A DNA stretch of 64,000 bases, taken from contig NZ_CP029608.1 in NCBI RefSeq assembly GCF_003352185.1, forward strand, positions 3,658,001-3,722,000. Direction: 5' to 3'. Position 1 is the stretch's first letter, and each line of letters opens with the position of its first letter. Source of the DNA: Pseudomonas kribbensis (lineage in GTDB: Bacteria > Pseudomonadota > Gammaproteobacteria > Pseudomonadales > Pseudomonadaceae). Under the pieces are notes generated by a model. That model was not told the DNA's origin. It searched no databases and was given only the letters and a program-made list of their open reading frames with translations. Made by a program: the position numbers and the translations under genes. This document shows, in pieces, positions 17,456-25,999 of this stretch.

Positions 17456-18634
17456 ATGCCCTTCCCTGCATCTTTGCGCCTGCGCACCACCTCCATCGCT
17501 CTGTTCTGCAGCATTGCCGCCCCGGCCATGGCGGTCCAGGTCACCGACAATCTCGACCTTGGCGGCGCCATTCGTGCCCGTTGGGACGTGGACCCGGATC
17601 GCGACATCCAGAAGTTCGGCCTCGACACGGTATTCCTCAGCGCCAAGTACAACTCCGACTCGTGGATCGGCGAAGCGCAATATCGCTTTTACGGCCGCTC
17701 CTACCCGTACCAGTACACCAAGAACTACGGCGATATCCGCTTCGCCAAGTTCGCGTGGGTCGGCTACAAGTTCAATCCCGACCAGCAAGTGCAAGTGGGC
17801 CTGAACACCGTGCCGTTCGGCTTGCAGCCGTACTTCGGCAGCACCTTCTACGAAACCCTGGGCAACGTCATCGGCCTGGAAGACGTGCAACAGATCGGCA
17901 CCAAATACATCCAGCAAAGCGGCGACTGGAACATCCAGGCCGGCTACTACCTGCGCCCGGCCTGGCAAGGCAAAGGCACCAGCAAAGGCGTGACGTATTC
18001 AAGCGTGGTGTCCGAAGCCGACAGCTACGTGGTCGACGGCAGCAACAACCAGGAACGCAACACCGTGGTGCTGCGAGTGGCCAAGGCGCTGGATCTGGGA
18101 CCGTGGAAATCCGAGGTCGGGATCTCCGGCCTGACCTCGAGCATCGAGAACAAAGACACCAACAAGGACGGTCGGCGCAACGCCGTGGCCGTGCACTACA
18201 TGGGCAAGAACGGCCCGTGGGGCGTGCAGTTGCAGGCGGCGCGGCAGCAGATGTCGCCGCGCAACCCCGGCAGCGAAGAGGTGGTGACCCTCGGTGGTTA
18301 CGACGGCACTTACAACGTCGCCAGTCGCGGCAATTTGTACGTGGCCGACCTGAGTTACGACGTGGGCGGCAAATACCTGTTTGACCAGATCAGCGGGATC
18401 AAGCTGTACGCCAACTACAGCGCGTTCGACAAGTCCGCCAGCGGGTTCAAGACGTCCGAGCGGATGATCCTCGGCACCTCGTTTTCCGTCAGCAAATTGT
18501 GGGTGGCCACGGAATGGCTGTTCGGCAAAAACGATCCGTATATCGGTGGCAGCAGCTACACTCAGAGCCTTGGTGCGGGTGGGCTGGATCAGTGGGAAAA
18601 CCAGTTATATGTGAACGTCGGTTACTACTTCTGA
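17456..18634 (+). CDS. Outer-membrane porin of the catabolic locus
   Basis: Predicted beta-barrel protein of 392 residues. A signal peptide (hydrophobic core ending APAMA, cleavage near residue 26) is followed by alternating polar/aromatic strands and by a C-terminal VNVGYYF ending in Phe, the usual signal for outer-membrane assembly. No Cys is seen in the mature part. The sequence suggests a substrate-specific porin of the phosphate-selective/OprP-like or carbohydrate group, but I do not recognise the exact family. Divergent from the LysR gene and with its own A-rich leader motif, it probably admits the substrate used by the AldA/enolase-superfamily enzymes. Confidence 0.82.
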   Translation: MPFPASLRLRTTSIALFCSIAAPAMAVQVTDNLDLGGAIRARWDVDPDRDIQKFGLDTVFLSAKYNSDSWIGEAQYRFYGRSYPYQYTKNYGDIRFAKFAWVGYKFNPDQQVQVGLNTVPFGLQPYFGSTFYETLGNVIGLEDVQQIGTKYIQQSGDWNIQAGYYLRPAWQGKGTSKGVTYSSVVSEADSYVVDGSNNQERNTVVLRVAKALDLGPWKSEVGISGLTSSIENKDTNKDGRRNAVAVHYMGKNGPWGVQLQAARQQMSPRNPGSEEVVTLGGYDGTYNVASRGNLYVADLSYDVGGKYLFDQISGIKLYANYSAFDKSASGFKTSERMILGTSFSVSKLWVATEWLFGKNDPYIGGSSYTQSLGAGGLDQWENQLYVNVGYYF

Positions 18635-18664
18635 TCCAGCTTCGTTTTCGCCCTTCAAACTGCT

Positions 18665-18737
18665 ATCGCGAGCAAGCTCGCTCCCACAGTGGATTTGTGT
18701 CGTACACAGAACCTGTGGGAGCGAGCTTGCTCGCGAT
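18665..18737. repeat. REP doublet (REPIN-like inverted pair)
   Basis: Two REP units face each other: ATCGCGAGCAAGCTCGCTCCCACAG at the left and its exact 25-base reverse complement at the right, with a short spacer that itself has a small TGTGT/ACACA palindrome. This is the GTGGGAGCGAGC-type REP common between genes in P. fluorescens-group genomes. It follows the porin gene and may also end its transcript. Confidence 0.92.
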
Positions 18738-18802
18738 GGCGTCTGCTCAAACAACACTTGCATCCGCCCATCACCAATAGTCAGATAGGCCCCTCTCAAA
18801 AA

Positions 18803-18810
18803 AACAATAA
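18803..18810 (+). promoter_or_regulatory. A-rich Crc/Hfq-type motif before the LysR gene
   Basis: AACAATAA (AAnAAnAA) within an A-rich run about 27 bases before the ATG of the LysR gene at 18837. Confidence 0.4.
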
Positions 18811-18836
18811 ACCGCCCGATCCGGAGTCCCGCCTCC

Positions 18837-19712
18837 ATGCGCCAACTGCCCTCGCTCAACACCCTGCGCGTGTTCGAAGAAGTCGCCCGTCATCGCAGTT
18901 TCAGCCAGGCCGCTATCGGGCTGAACGTCACCCAGGGCGCGGTCAGTCGCCAGATCAAACAGCTTGAAGACTACCTCGGCGTGGCGCTGTTCGTGCGCAC
19001 GCCTCAAGGGCTGTCGCTGACCGAAGCCGGCAGCAATCTTTCCCCGCATCTGGCCGAGGCCTTCGACCACATCGAACGCGCCTTGCAAGCGGTGCGTGTG
19101 CCGAATCTGCGCCAACGCTTGAAAGTGCTCGCACCGCCGACCTGGGCCACGCGCTGGCTGTCGCCACACCTGCGCGCGTTCTGCCAGCGCTACCCGGACA
19201 TCAACCTCAGCGTCACCAACCAGATCGGCCACGACAGCCTCACGGAAGTCGATTGCCACATCCGCTTCGGCCTCGCGGCAGCACCCCACTGCGTCAGCCA
19301 GTTGCTGGTAATGGAACGCCACATCGCGGTGGCCAGCCCGGAACTGTTCAACGGTGATCAGCCACCGGACCTGCGGCAGTTTCCGCTGCTGCACATCCTG
19401 CACGACGGCAAGCGTTTGAAGGTCTGGGAAAACTGGCTGGCGGCCATGGGCCGGGATGACATCGATGCCGGGCAAGGGCTGGAATTCAGCACCCTGGACC
19501 AGGTGATCCACACCGCGCTGGCCGGCGGCGGTCTGGCAGTGATCGACCGGCAGATGATCGAAAAGGAACTGGCCAACGGCAGCCTGCTGCCGATCACCCC
19601 GATTGAGGTGATCGGCCCTTATGGCTATTGGCTGGATGTGGCGAATGACAAGCAGGGGTTGTCGAAGGTGAAGCTGTTTACCGAGTGGCTAGGAGTTGTC
19701 AGCAACCCCTGA
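18837..19712 (+). CDS. LysR-family regulator (GcvA-like) next to the fae operon
   Basis: Regulator of 291 residues with helix-turn-helix SFSQAAIGLNVTQGAVSRQIK (about residues 20-40) and a GcvA-like effector domain. It ends 10 bp from the end of the convergent MFS gene, the last gene of the fae operon, rather than next to that operon's promoter. Control of the operon is therefore suggested by neighbourhood only. CGGAG lies 11 bases before the ATG. Confidence 0.88.
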   Translation: MRQLPSLNTLRVFEEVARHRSFSQAAIGLNVTQGAVSRQIKQLEDYLGVALFVRTPQGLSLTEAGSNLSPHLAEAFDHIERALQAVRVPNLRQRLKVLAPPTWATRWLSPHLRAFCQRYPDINLSVTNQIGHDSLTEVDCHIRFGLAAAPHCVSQLLVMERHIAVASPELFNGDQPPDLRQFPLLHILHDGKRLKVWENWLAAMGRDDIDAGQGLEFSTLDQVIHTALAGGGLAVIDRQMIEKELANGSLLPITPIEVIGPYGYWLDVANDKQGLSKVKLFTEWLGVVSNP

Positions 19713-19722
19713 CCTGCAATCG

Positions 19723-21087
19723 TCAGACGGGTGTCGCGACTTTTCCGACCGTCCCTACCGCGACTTCCACCGGACTCTGCGCCTTGCACGCCTGACTCAA
19801 CGTCAACGATTTTGTCTCCGGCGCCCACGCCCAAGACAGCAACGCGCCAATCCCCAGAATCGCCGCAAGAATGCCCATGGTCGGGCTCAAGCCGATCCCC
19901 GCCACGCTCACCGGCAACAGAAACGTACTGACCGCCGACCCCAGTCGGCTGACCGCCGTCGCCAGACCAATCCCGCTGGCCCGTACTTCCGTCGGGAAAC
20001 TCTCCGCCGGGAACACGCCCACCAGGTTGCTCACCGCCGACAGCACAAGCGTGAACACACCGAACACCAGCACCATCAGCCACGCCGCACTGCCCGGCAG
20101 CACTGCCAGCAGAAACAACGCCACCGCCAGAATGATGAACGAGTTGATCAGGAACCCGCGCCGGGTGAATTTGATCGTGCACCAGATGCCGATCAACGCG
20201 CCGAGGATCAGCAGCATGTTGAGCATCAGCTCGGTGCCGAAGCCTTCGGCCAGGCCCATCTTCTGCAGGATCGACGGCAGGAAGGTGTAGATGGCGAAGT
20301 ACGGCATGACGATGCAGACGAAGAACAGGCAGTTGAATGCCGTGCGCTTGCGGTACTCGGGGCTGAACAGCACCGCGTAGCCCGAGCGGGTTTCGCTGGA
20401 GCGGGTTTCATCCAGCTCGACGTTGTCGCCCAGATGCTTTTTGACGATGGCACGGGCTTCGGCCACCCGGCCCTGATTGACCAGCCAGCGCGGTGATTCC
20501 GGCGTACCGATTCGGGCGATCAGAATCAACGCCGCCGGGATCGCCGACGACGCCAGCATCCAGCGCCAGGCATCATCACCGAGGCTGAGCATGGCCGTGC
20601 CGACGAAGGTTGCTGCGACGTAGCCGAAGGTCCAGATCACGCTGAACGAACCCAGCAACACGCCGCGATGTTTCTTCGGTGCGAACTCGGCGAGCATCGC
20701 GTGGCCGACGCTGAAATCCCCGCCCAGGCCGATGCCGATCAGCACCCGGCAGAGGAACAGGCTCATGGCGGTTTCGACGTAGAACTGCATCACCGAAGCG
20801 AGCGTGATCAGCACAAAACTGACCAGGAAGATTTTCTGCCGGCCGACCTTGTCCGAGATCCAGCCGAAAAACAGACTGCCGAGAAACAGGCCGATCAATG
20901 CCGATGCGCCGATCAGGCCTTGCCAGAACGCATCGAGCTGCATCTGCGGGCTGAGCAAAGTGAATGCGATGCCGATCAGGCCAAGAATGTAGCCGTCGGT
21001 GAAATGCGCGCCGAAGGTCAGGCCGGCGATCTTGATATGGAAGCGCCCGATGGGCAGGTCATCGATCTTTACGGGTTGAGCGGACAT
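19723..21087 (-). CDS. MFS transporter, sugar/aromatic-acid porter type
   Basis: Proton-linked inner-membrane importer of 454 residues with about twelve helices. The DKVGRQK loop follows helix 2, the RVLIGIGLGGDFSVGHAMLAEFAPKKHRG region (helices 4-5) is typical of sugar porters and aromatic acid/H+ symporters, and SPRWLVNQGR precedes the central loop as in sugar porters. GGAG seven bases before the ATG at 21087 fixes the start; an in-frame ATG twelve bases upstream is rejected. It is the distal gene after fae, aldo/keto reductase and semialdehyde dehydrogenase, with an 89-bp gap holding a REP-like palindrome. It probably imports the substrate of those enzymes. Confidence 0.88.
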   Translation of the reverse strand: MSAQPVKIDDLPIGRFHIKIAGLTFGAHFTDGYILGLIGIAFTLLSPQMQLDAFWQGLIGASALIGLFLGSLFFGWISDKVGRQKIFLVSFVLITLASVMQFYVETAMSLFLCRVLIGIGLGGDFSVGHAMLAEFAPKKHRGVLLGSFSVIWTFGYVAATFVGTAMLSLGDDAWRWMLASSAIPAALILIARIGTPESPRWLVNQGRVAEARAIVKKHLGDNVELDETRSSETRSGYAVLFSPEYRKRTAFNCLFFVCIVMPYFAIYTFLPSILQKMGLAEGFGTELMLNMLLILGALIGIWCTIKFTRRGFLINSFIILAVALFLLAVLPGSAAWLMVLVFGVFTLVLSAVSNLVGVFPAESFPTEVRASGIGLATAVSRLGSAVSTFLLPVSVAGIGLSPTMGILAAILGIGALLSWAWAPETKSLTLSQACKAQSPVEVAVGTVGKVATPV

Positions 21088-21102
21088 GTTCGTCTCCAAT
21101 TG

Positions 21103-21110
21103 TTGTTATT
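21103..21110 (-). promoter_or_regulatory. A-rich Crc/Hfq-type motif before the MFS gene
   Basis: The mRNA-sense strand reads AATAACAACAATTGGAGAC: the AAnAAnAA match AATAACAA lies only about 9 bases before the GGAG ribosome-binding site of the MFS gene. Confidence 0.55.
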
Positions 21111-21139
21111 GACGGAGAAACGGAAAGCTCTGGGAGAAA

Positions 21140-21163
21140 CCTGCGGGAGCGAACTCCCACAGG
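21140..21163. repeat. Single REP-like palindrome
   Basis: CCTGCGGGAG / CTCCCACAGG around a CGAA loop, one mismatch. It is a single REP unit between the semialdehyde dehydrogenase and MFS genes and may reduce distal expression or stabilise the upstream message. Confidence 0.7.
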
Positions 21164-21176
21164 ATTCGGGGGGGGC

Positions 21177-22610
21177 CTAGAGACCGCCCATCAACAGGTA
21201 TTTGATCTCCAGATAGTCATCCAGACCGTACTTCGAACCTTCACGCCCAAGGCCCGATTCCTTGATGCCACCGAACGGTGCCACCTCCGTGGAGATGATC
21301 CCTTCGTTGATGCCGACCATCCCGGCTTCCAGCCCTTCGGCCATGCGCCAGACCCGGCCGATGTCGCGGCTGTAGAAGTACGCCGACAATCCGAACGGCG
21401 TGTCATTGGCCCGCGCCAGCACTTCGGCTTCGTCCTTGAAGCGGAAGCACGCGGCCACCGGGCCGAAGGTTTCGTCCTGGGCAATCAGCATGTCGCCGCT
21501 GGCTTCGGTGAGGATGGTCGGTTCGTAGAACGTGCCGCCCAGCGCATGCCGACGACCGCCGCACAACAGCGTGGCGCCCTTCTCCAGCGCATCGCTCACA
21601 TGGGCTTCGACCTTGGCGAGCGCAGCCGCGTTGATCAGCGGACCTTGTTCGGTGTCACCGTCCAGCGCACTGCCCACGCGCATCGCCGCCACGGCTTCGG
21701 CGAGTTTGCCGGTGAAGGCTTCGTAGACGCCGTCCTGAATGAAGAAGCGGTTGACGCACACGCAGGTCTGCCCGGTGTTGCGGAATTTCGAGGCCATCGC
21801 GCCTTTCACGGCCGCATCGATGTCGGCATCGTCGAAGACAATGAACGGCGCGTTGCCGCCCAGTTCCAGCGAGACCTTTTTCAGGGTGTCGGCAGCTTGG
21901 CGCATCAGCAGTTTGCCGGTGCGGGTCGAGCCGGTGAACGACAGCTTGCGCACCACGCTGGACGCTTGCAGCGCGCCGCCGATCGCCACCGCGTCGCCGG
22001 AAACGATGTTGAACACACCCGCCGGAATCCCGGCCTGCTCGGCCAGCACCGCCAGGGCGAATGCCGACAGCGGGGTTTCTTCCGACGGTTTGAGAATCAT
22101 CGTGCAACCCGCCGCCAGCGCCGGGCCGACCTTGCGAGTGACCATCGCCAGCGGGAAATTCCACGGGGTGATCGCCGCGACTACGCCAATGGCTTCCTTG
22201 GTCACGATGATCCGCGCGTCAGCCTTGTGGCTCGGAATCACATCGCCGTAGGCACGCTTGGCTTCTTCACCGAACCACTCAAGAAAACTCGCGGCGTAGA
22301 CTACTTCGCCCTTGGCCTCGGCCAGCGGTTTACCCTGCTCGCGGCTGAGCAAGGTCGCCAGTTCCTGCTGGTTGGCGAGCATCAGATCGCTCCAGCGTTT
22401 CAGCCGTTGGCTGCGCTCCTTGGCGGTGAGTTTGCGCCACGCCGGCAAGGCACGATTGGCCGCCTCGATAGCGAGGTTGGTTTCCTCGGCGCCGGCCTTT
22501 TGCACCTCAGTGATCAACTCACCGTTGGCCGGGTTGCGCACCGGATAGGTCGCGCCGCCGCTGCCCCACTGGCCGTCGATGAAGTTGCCGTGACGAATCA
22601 ACCCGCTCAT
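21177..22610 (-). CDS. NAD(P)-dependent succinate-semialdehyde dehydrogenase-like (GabD type)
   Basis: Cytosolic aldehyde dehydrogenase of 477 residues. Glu of LELGGNAPF (~250) and Cys of NTGQTCVCVNR (~284) are the catalytic pair; ITPWNFP and the C-terminal PFGGIKESGLGREGSKYGLDDYLE follow GabD closely. Its ATGA start overlaps the stop codon of the aldo/keto reductase gene, so the two are translationally coupled. Within the fae operon it probably oxidises an aldehyde product rather than serving GABA breakdown, as no gabT or gab genes are nearby. Confidence 0.92.
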   Translation of the reverse strand: MSGLIRHGNFIDGQWGSGGATYPVRNPANGELITEVQKAGAEETNLAIEAANRALPAWRKLTAKERSQRLKRWSDLMLANQQELATLLSREQGKPLAEAKGEVVYAASFLEWFGEEAKRAYGDVIPSHKADARIIVTKEAIGVVAAITPWNFPLAMVTRKVGPALAAGCTMILKPSEETPLSAFALAVLAEQAGIPAGVFNIVSGDAVAIGGALQASSVVRKLSFTGSTRTGKLLMRQAADTLKKVSLELGGNAPFIVFDDADIDAAVKGAMASKFRNTGQTCVCVNRFFIQDGVYEAFTGKLAEAVAAMRVGSALDGDTEQGPLINAAALAKVEAHVSDALEKGATLLCGGRRHALGGTFYEPTILTEASGDMLIAQDETFGPVAACFRFKDEAEVLARANDTPFGLSAYFYSRDIGRVWRMAEGLEAGMVGINEGIISTEVAPFGGIKESGLGREGSKYGLDDYLEIKYLLMGGL

Positions 22611-23641
22611 GCCACCGCTCCCTGCAACGTGAAACGTTCATGCCCCGGACGGGCCGTGCGCAGAATGCGTTTGCCGGCGGTGTAGTCGTTGATCACGTCG
22701 CACGGCGTGTAGTTGCGTTCCAGTTCATGCAGCTCTTCGGCGTCGAGTTTGGTTTCCAATGCCGCCAGTGCGCTGTCGAACTGCGCCGTGGTGTCGGCGC
22801 CGACCAGCATGCAATCCACGCCCGGGTGATTGGCGACCCAGGCCTGGGCGATCTGCGCGTTCGACACGCCACGGGCACGGGCCACGCGCTGCACCGAATG
22901 AGCGATCTCGAACGAGACTTCGTCGCTGTACATCTGCTGGGTGAAGAAGTCGGTCTGGTTGCGGGTCGATTGCACGTCACCGGTCAACAGGCCACGGGCC
23001 AGCGGACTGAACACCGACACGCCGATGCCCTGATCGCGGCAGAACGGAATCATCTCGCGCTCTTCTTCGCGGTACGCACAGTTCAGTTGCAGTTGCATAT
23101 TGATCGGCTTGACCCAGCCGTTGCGCTCGCAGGCCATGAGGATTTTCGCCAGTTGGCCGGTGAGCATGGTCGAGACGCCGATGTAACGTGCCTTGCCGGA
23201 GCGCACGATGTCGTTCAGTGCGCCCATGGTTTCCTCGACCGGGGTGTTCACGTCGAAGTAATGCAGCATGAACACGTCGACGTAATCCATGTCCAGACGC
23301 TTCAGCGAGGCATCGATGCTGTCCATGATGTGCTTGCGCGAATGGCCGCTGGCGTTGATCGCGTTGCGGGTGCCGTAGCCGACCTTGGTGGTGATCACCA
23401 GGTCTTCGCGACGGGCCAGACGCTTGACGATGCGCCCCACCACTTCTTCGCCGACACCGGCGGAATAGAAGTCCGCCAGGTCGATGAAGTTCACACCGTT
23501 GTTCAGCGCGTGAGCGACGATCGGCTCGCTTTGTTTTTCATTGAAGATCCACGGCTTCCAGTCCGGGGTGCCCATGTTCATGGTGCCCAGGCACAGGCGG
23601 GAGACTTGCAGGCCGGAGTTGCCCAAACGGATGTATTGCAT
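22607..23641 (-). CDS. Aldo/keto reductase
   Basis: NAD(P)H-dependent (beta/alpha)8-barrel enzyme of 344 residues. The tetrad is visible: Asp of FIDLADFY (~49), Tyr of the same motif (~54), Lys of VITTKVG (~80) and His of FMLHYFD (~122). The sequence resembles the YajO/Tas-like group rather than aldose reductases. The ATG at 23641 (MQYIRLGNSG) matches the family N-terminus and lies 10 bp after the fae stop. It overlaps the dehydrogenase gene by 4 bp. Substrate unknown; a sugar, hydroxyaldehyde or ketone made or used with the neighbouring dehydrogenase is plausible. Confidence 0.9.
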   Translation of the reverse strand: MQYIRLGNSGLQVSRLCLGTMNMGTPDWKPWIFNEKQSEPIVAHALNNGVNFIDLADFYSAGVGEEVVGRIVKRLARREDLVITTKVGYGTRNAINASGHSRKHIMDSIDASLKRLDMDYVDVFMLHYFDVNTPVEETMGALNDIVRSGKARYIGVSTMLTGQLAKILMACERNGWVKPINMQLQLNCAYREEEREMIPFCRDQGIGVSVFSPLARGLLTGDVQSTRNQTDFFTQQMYSDEVSFEIAHSVQRVARARGVSNAQIAQAWVANHPGVDCMLVGADTTAQFDSALAALETKLDAEELHELERNYTPCDVINDYTAGKRILRTARPGHERFTLQGAVA

Positions 23642-23651
23642 GGCGCGGACC

Positions 23652-24164
23652 TCAGGCTTTTGGCGTGTAGAAAGGGTTGCTGATGTGGTTGACCACATCC
23701 TTGAGCTGCGCGGTTTCCGGCTTGCCGGTCAGGGCGGCGCGGATCGCGGTGCGGCAGGCGTTGTAGTTGTTCAGGTAGACCGCATCCAAGTCATCGCAGG
23801 CCGGGTTGACCCAGTTGGCGGTGACGATCGCCCACTCGTCTTCGGCTTCCGGTGGCAGCGTGCCGTCGAGCAGCGCTTCGAGCACAGCCTTGGCGATACC
23901 GGCCTGGGAAGCGCCCCAGGTTGCGTTGCCGTGCAGGTCGCTGCTGATCGCAGCCTTGTTGACGTACAGGGTCATCGGCTTGACCGGGATGTTCGGCTGG
24001 GCGATCACCATGAACGGGCAATGACCCTGGCTCGGCGACGCCAGACTGTTGGCGAACGCCTGCCCCGCCGGGCCGTTGCGCGGGCCTATCAGGATATTGA
24101 TGTGCGCGGCGTTCACGCCCGGGCCTTCGAAACCTTCACCGATGTACAGGTCGAGTTCTTTCAT
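23652..24164 (-). CDS. fae: Formaldehyde-activating enzyme homologue (Fae)
   Basis: A 170-residue protein of the Fae family, the same length as the Methylorubrum extorquens enzyme, which joins formaldehyde to tetrahydromethanopterin. Shared features are the N-terminal GEGFEGPGVNAAHINILIGPR region with the active-site His at residue 21, a QPNIPVKPMTLYVNK segment matching APNLPCKPNTLMFNK, and the C-terminal NPF. Pseudomonads are not expected to make tetrahydromethanopterin, and no other gene of that pathway is in the window. It is the first gene of an operon with an aldo/keto reductase, an aldehyde dehydrogenase and an MFS importer. The true aldehyde and acceptor may differ from those of methylotrophs. 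Confidence 0.88.
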   Translation of the reverse strand: MKELDLYIGEGFEGPGVNAAHINILIGPRNGPAGQAFANSLASPSQGHCPFMVIAQPNIPVKPMTLYVNKAAISSDLHGNATWGASQAGIAKAVLEALLDGTLPPEAEDEWAIVTANWVNPACDDLDAVYLNNYNACRTAIRAALTGKPETAQLKDVVNHISNPFYTPKA

Positions 24165-24302
24165 CTGTCATTACTCTTTGCGATGCAGAGGGATTTTTTG
24201 GGGTGATCGACAGCTCACGCGGACCGGATGGCCAACGGGATCAATAACGGACACGGGGAGACGCGAAGGGAGAATCGGGACATGGCTGCAAACGCTCTCT
24301 GG

Positions 24303-24310
24303 TTGTTATT
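24303..24310 (-). promoter_or_regulatory. A-rich motif upstream of fae
   Basis: AATAACAA on the mRNA-sense strand, identical to the motif before the MFS gene of the same operon, but about 139 bases upstream of the fae start. It matters only if the transcript starts further upstream. Confidence 0.3.
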
Positions 24311-24411
24311 GATGAGCTGTGTTTGCGATTTTTTAACACCGGGTATCAGGGCACCCGTAACCATTAAAAATCATGGGGCAATGACTTTTAGTCATAGCCT
24401 TTTGTGGTGAC

Positions 24412-24440
24412 GAAAAAAATCCCGCTCGGGAGCGGGACTT
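24412..24440 (-). terminator. Intrinsic terminator of the NADH-dehydrogenase-like gene
   Basis: Stem TCCCGCTC / GAGCGGGA with a 2-base loop, followed on the minus strand by seven T residues, 20 bp past the stop codon. Confidence 0.88.
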
Positions 24441-24456
24441 CTAGGAGTGCGCTTAG

Positions 24457-25662
24457 TTACGCGACAACCGGAATCATCGGATCAGCAGCCGCCAGCGCAA
24501 TGGCACGGTCAGCCGCCGGCGGGTAAATCCACTGGGTGTTGATCTGGGTCTTGAGAGACTTGCCCTCCTCCTTGACCAGTTTCACCTGACGATCCCAACC
24601 CTCGGTGTACACCGCGCCCCAGGCGCCGAGGTCGAGGCAGGTCACGTATTTCGGCTGGCTATACGGGGTCGGATCGACACCGAGAATCTGCGCCGCGACG
24701 TTGTTACCGGCATGCCGGCCGAGGGAGATCGCGTGCTGGCAGGTCATCAAGGCGAAGTTGCCGATATCGTCGGTGGCGGCATAAGCCACGTCGCCGGTGG
24801 CGAAGATATCGTCCTGGCCGATGACTTTCAGGTGCGCATCGACATGCAGACGGCCCTGACGATCGCGCTCGGCCGGAATCTGCTCGGTCAGGGAGCTGGC
24901 ACGCACGCCGGTGGTCCAGACCACGGTTTTTGCCTCGATGCGCTGGCCGTCCGACAGGGTCACGCCGTTTTCATCGACTGACAGCACCGACACACCCAGT
25001 CGCCATTCGACGCCCAGTGCTTCGCTCGCTTCGGCAATCGACACGCTGATGGCTTCGCCCATGGCCGCGCCGACTTTTTGCCCGCGGTCGACGATGATCA
25101 CTTGAACGTCAGCCTGCTCGCCCAGCACTTCTCGCAGACGTGCCGGCATCTCGGTTGCGGTTTCGATCCCGGTGAAGCCGCCGCCGGCGACCACTACAGT
25201 GTTGCGCGCCTGGCTCGCAGGCTGATCGGCCAGTGATTTCAGGTGGTTTTCCAGGCGAATCGCGGCTTCGATCTGGTCAACGTCAAAGGCGTGTTGTGCG
25301 ACGCCCGGGGTATCCGGCAGCGCCAGGCCACTGCCCGACGCAAGCACCAGTTTGTCGTAGTGGAAAACCTGAGCGGCGCCGTTGGCGTCGGTGTAACCCA
25401 CGGTTTTGGCGTTCACGTCGATGGTGTTCGCGGCGCCCTTGATGAAGTTGACACCTACCGCGTCGAACAGGTCGCCCAGCGGCGCAGCCAGCGTGTGGGC
25501 ATTCGGCTCGTAGAAACGCGGACGCACACGCAGCTCAGCCTGCGGCGCCAGCACTGTCACATCGATGTTATCGCGGTTGTGAATGTCGACCAGACGGGTC
25601 GCACTCAGCGCCGTCCACATGCCACCGAAACCTGCGCCGATTACCAGAATGTGCTGTTTCAT
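24457..25662 (-). CDS. NAD(P)/FAD-dependent oxidoreductase, type II NADH dehydrogenase-like
   Basis: Two-dinucleotide-binding flavoprotein of 401 residues. The FAD-binding GAGFGGMWTA motif is at residues 7-16, the NAD-binding VVVAGGGFTGIETATEMPA motif near 158-176 and the second FAD motif ATGDVAYAA near 290. This is the layout of type II NADH dehydrogenases and related quinone reductases acting at the inner membrane; a C-terminal amphipathic anchor is not clear. GGAG seven bases before the ATG at 25662 fixes the start. It diverges from an Rrf2 regulator with possible Fe-S ligands, so redox or iron stress control is likely. Confidence 0.88.
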   Translation of the reverse strand: MKQHILVIGAGFGGMWTALSATRLVDIHNRDNIDVTVLAPQAELRVRPRFYEPNAHTLAAPLGDLFDAVGVNFIKGAANTIDVNAKTVGYTDANGAAQVFHYDKLVLASGSGLALPDTPGVAQHAFDVDQIEAAIRLENHLKSLADQPASQARNTVVVAGGGFTGIETATEMPARLREVLGEQADVQVIIVDRGQKVGAAMGEAISVSIAEASEALGVEWRLGVSVLSVDENGVTLSDGQRIEAKTVVWTTGVRASSLTEQIPAERDRQGRLHVDAHLKVIGQDDIFATGDVAYAATDDIGNFALMTCQHAISLGRHAGNNVAAQILGVDPTPYSQPKYVTCLDLGAWGAVYTEGWDRQVKLVKEEGKSLKTQINTQWIYPPAADRAIALAAADPMIPVVA

Positions 25663-25999
25663 TGTTGTCTCCAGGCCCGAAGCCAAGTCTTAGAAAGAGG
25701 TTCAAGAATTCACGTTTATCGGGAGTCGGCACGCTGGGAGTTTCTGAAAGCGTTGAACACTGCTCACCGGATAACGGCGACTGTATTGGTCGCCGTTATA
25801 TCCAACAAGTCAGATTATCCGATCATTCGAATCGAAATATTCGATAGCTGACCTGACCCCTTCTGAGGTTTTCGAAACCATAGAAATCGCTGCATACCGA
25901 GCAAATACGGGTTTCAAGGCAAAGATTCAGGCACTTATCAGATTTGTCCGCCACGCATTACCCTGCTAACATCTGCGACAACTACAGTCGGAGATAGCT
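25663..25999. other. Intergenic region between NADH-dehydrogenase-like and Rrf2 genes
   Basis: 337 bases, more AT-rich than its surroundings, between two divergent start codons. It contains GAATCGAAATATTCGATAGC, an imperfect ATCGAAATATTCGAT palindrome at about 25832-25846 that could bind a dimeric regulator such as the neighbouring Rrf2 protein. No RNA gene or convincing ORF is seen. Confidence 0.5.

Noticed and set aside
24361..24411. Palindrome AATGACTTTTAGTCAT as a riboswitch or small RNA
   Set aside because: Only a short imperfect palindrome; it lies between the fae leader and a terminator, with no conserved structure that I recognise.
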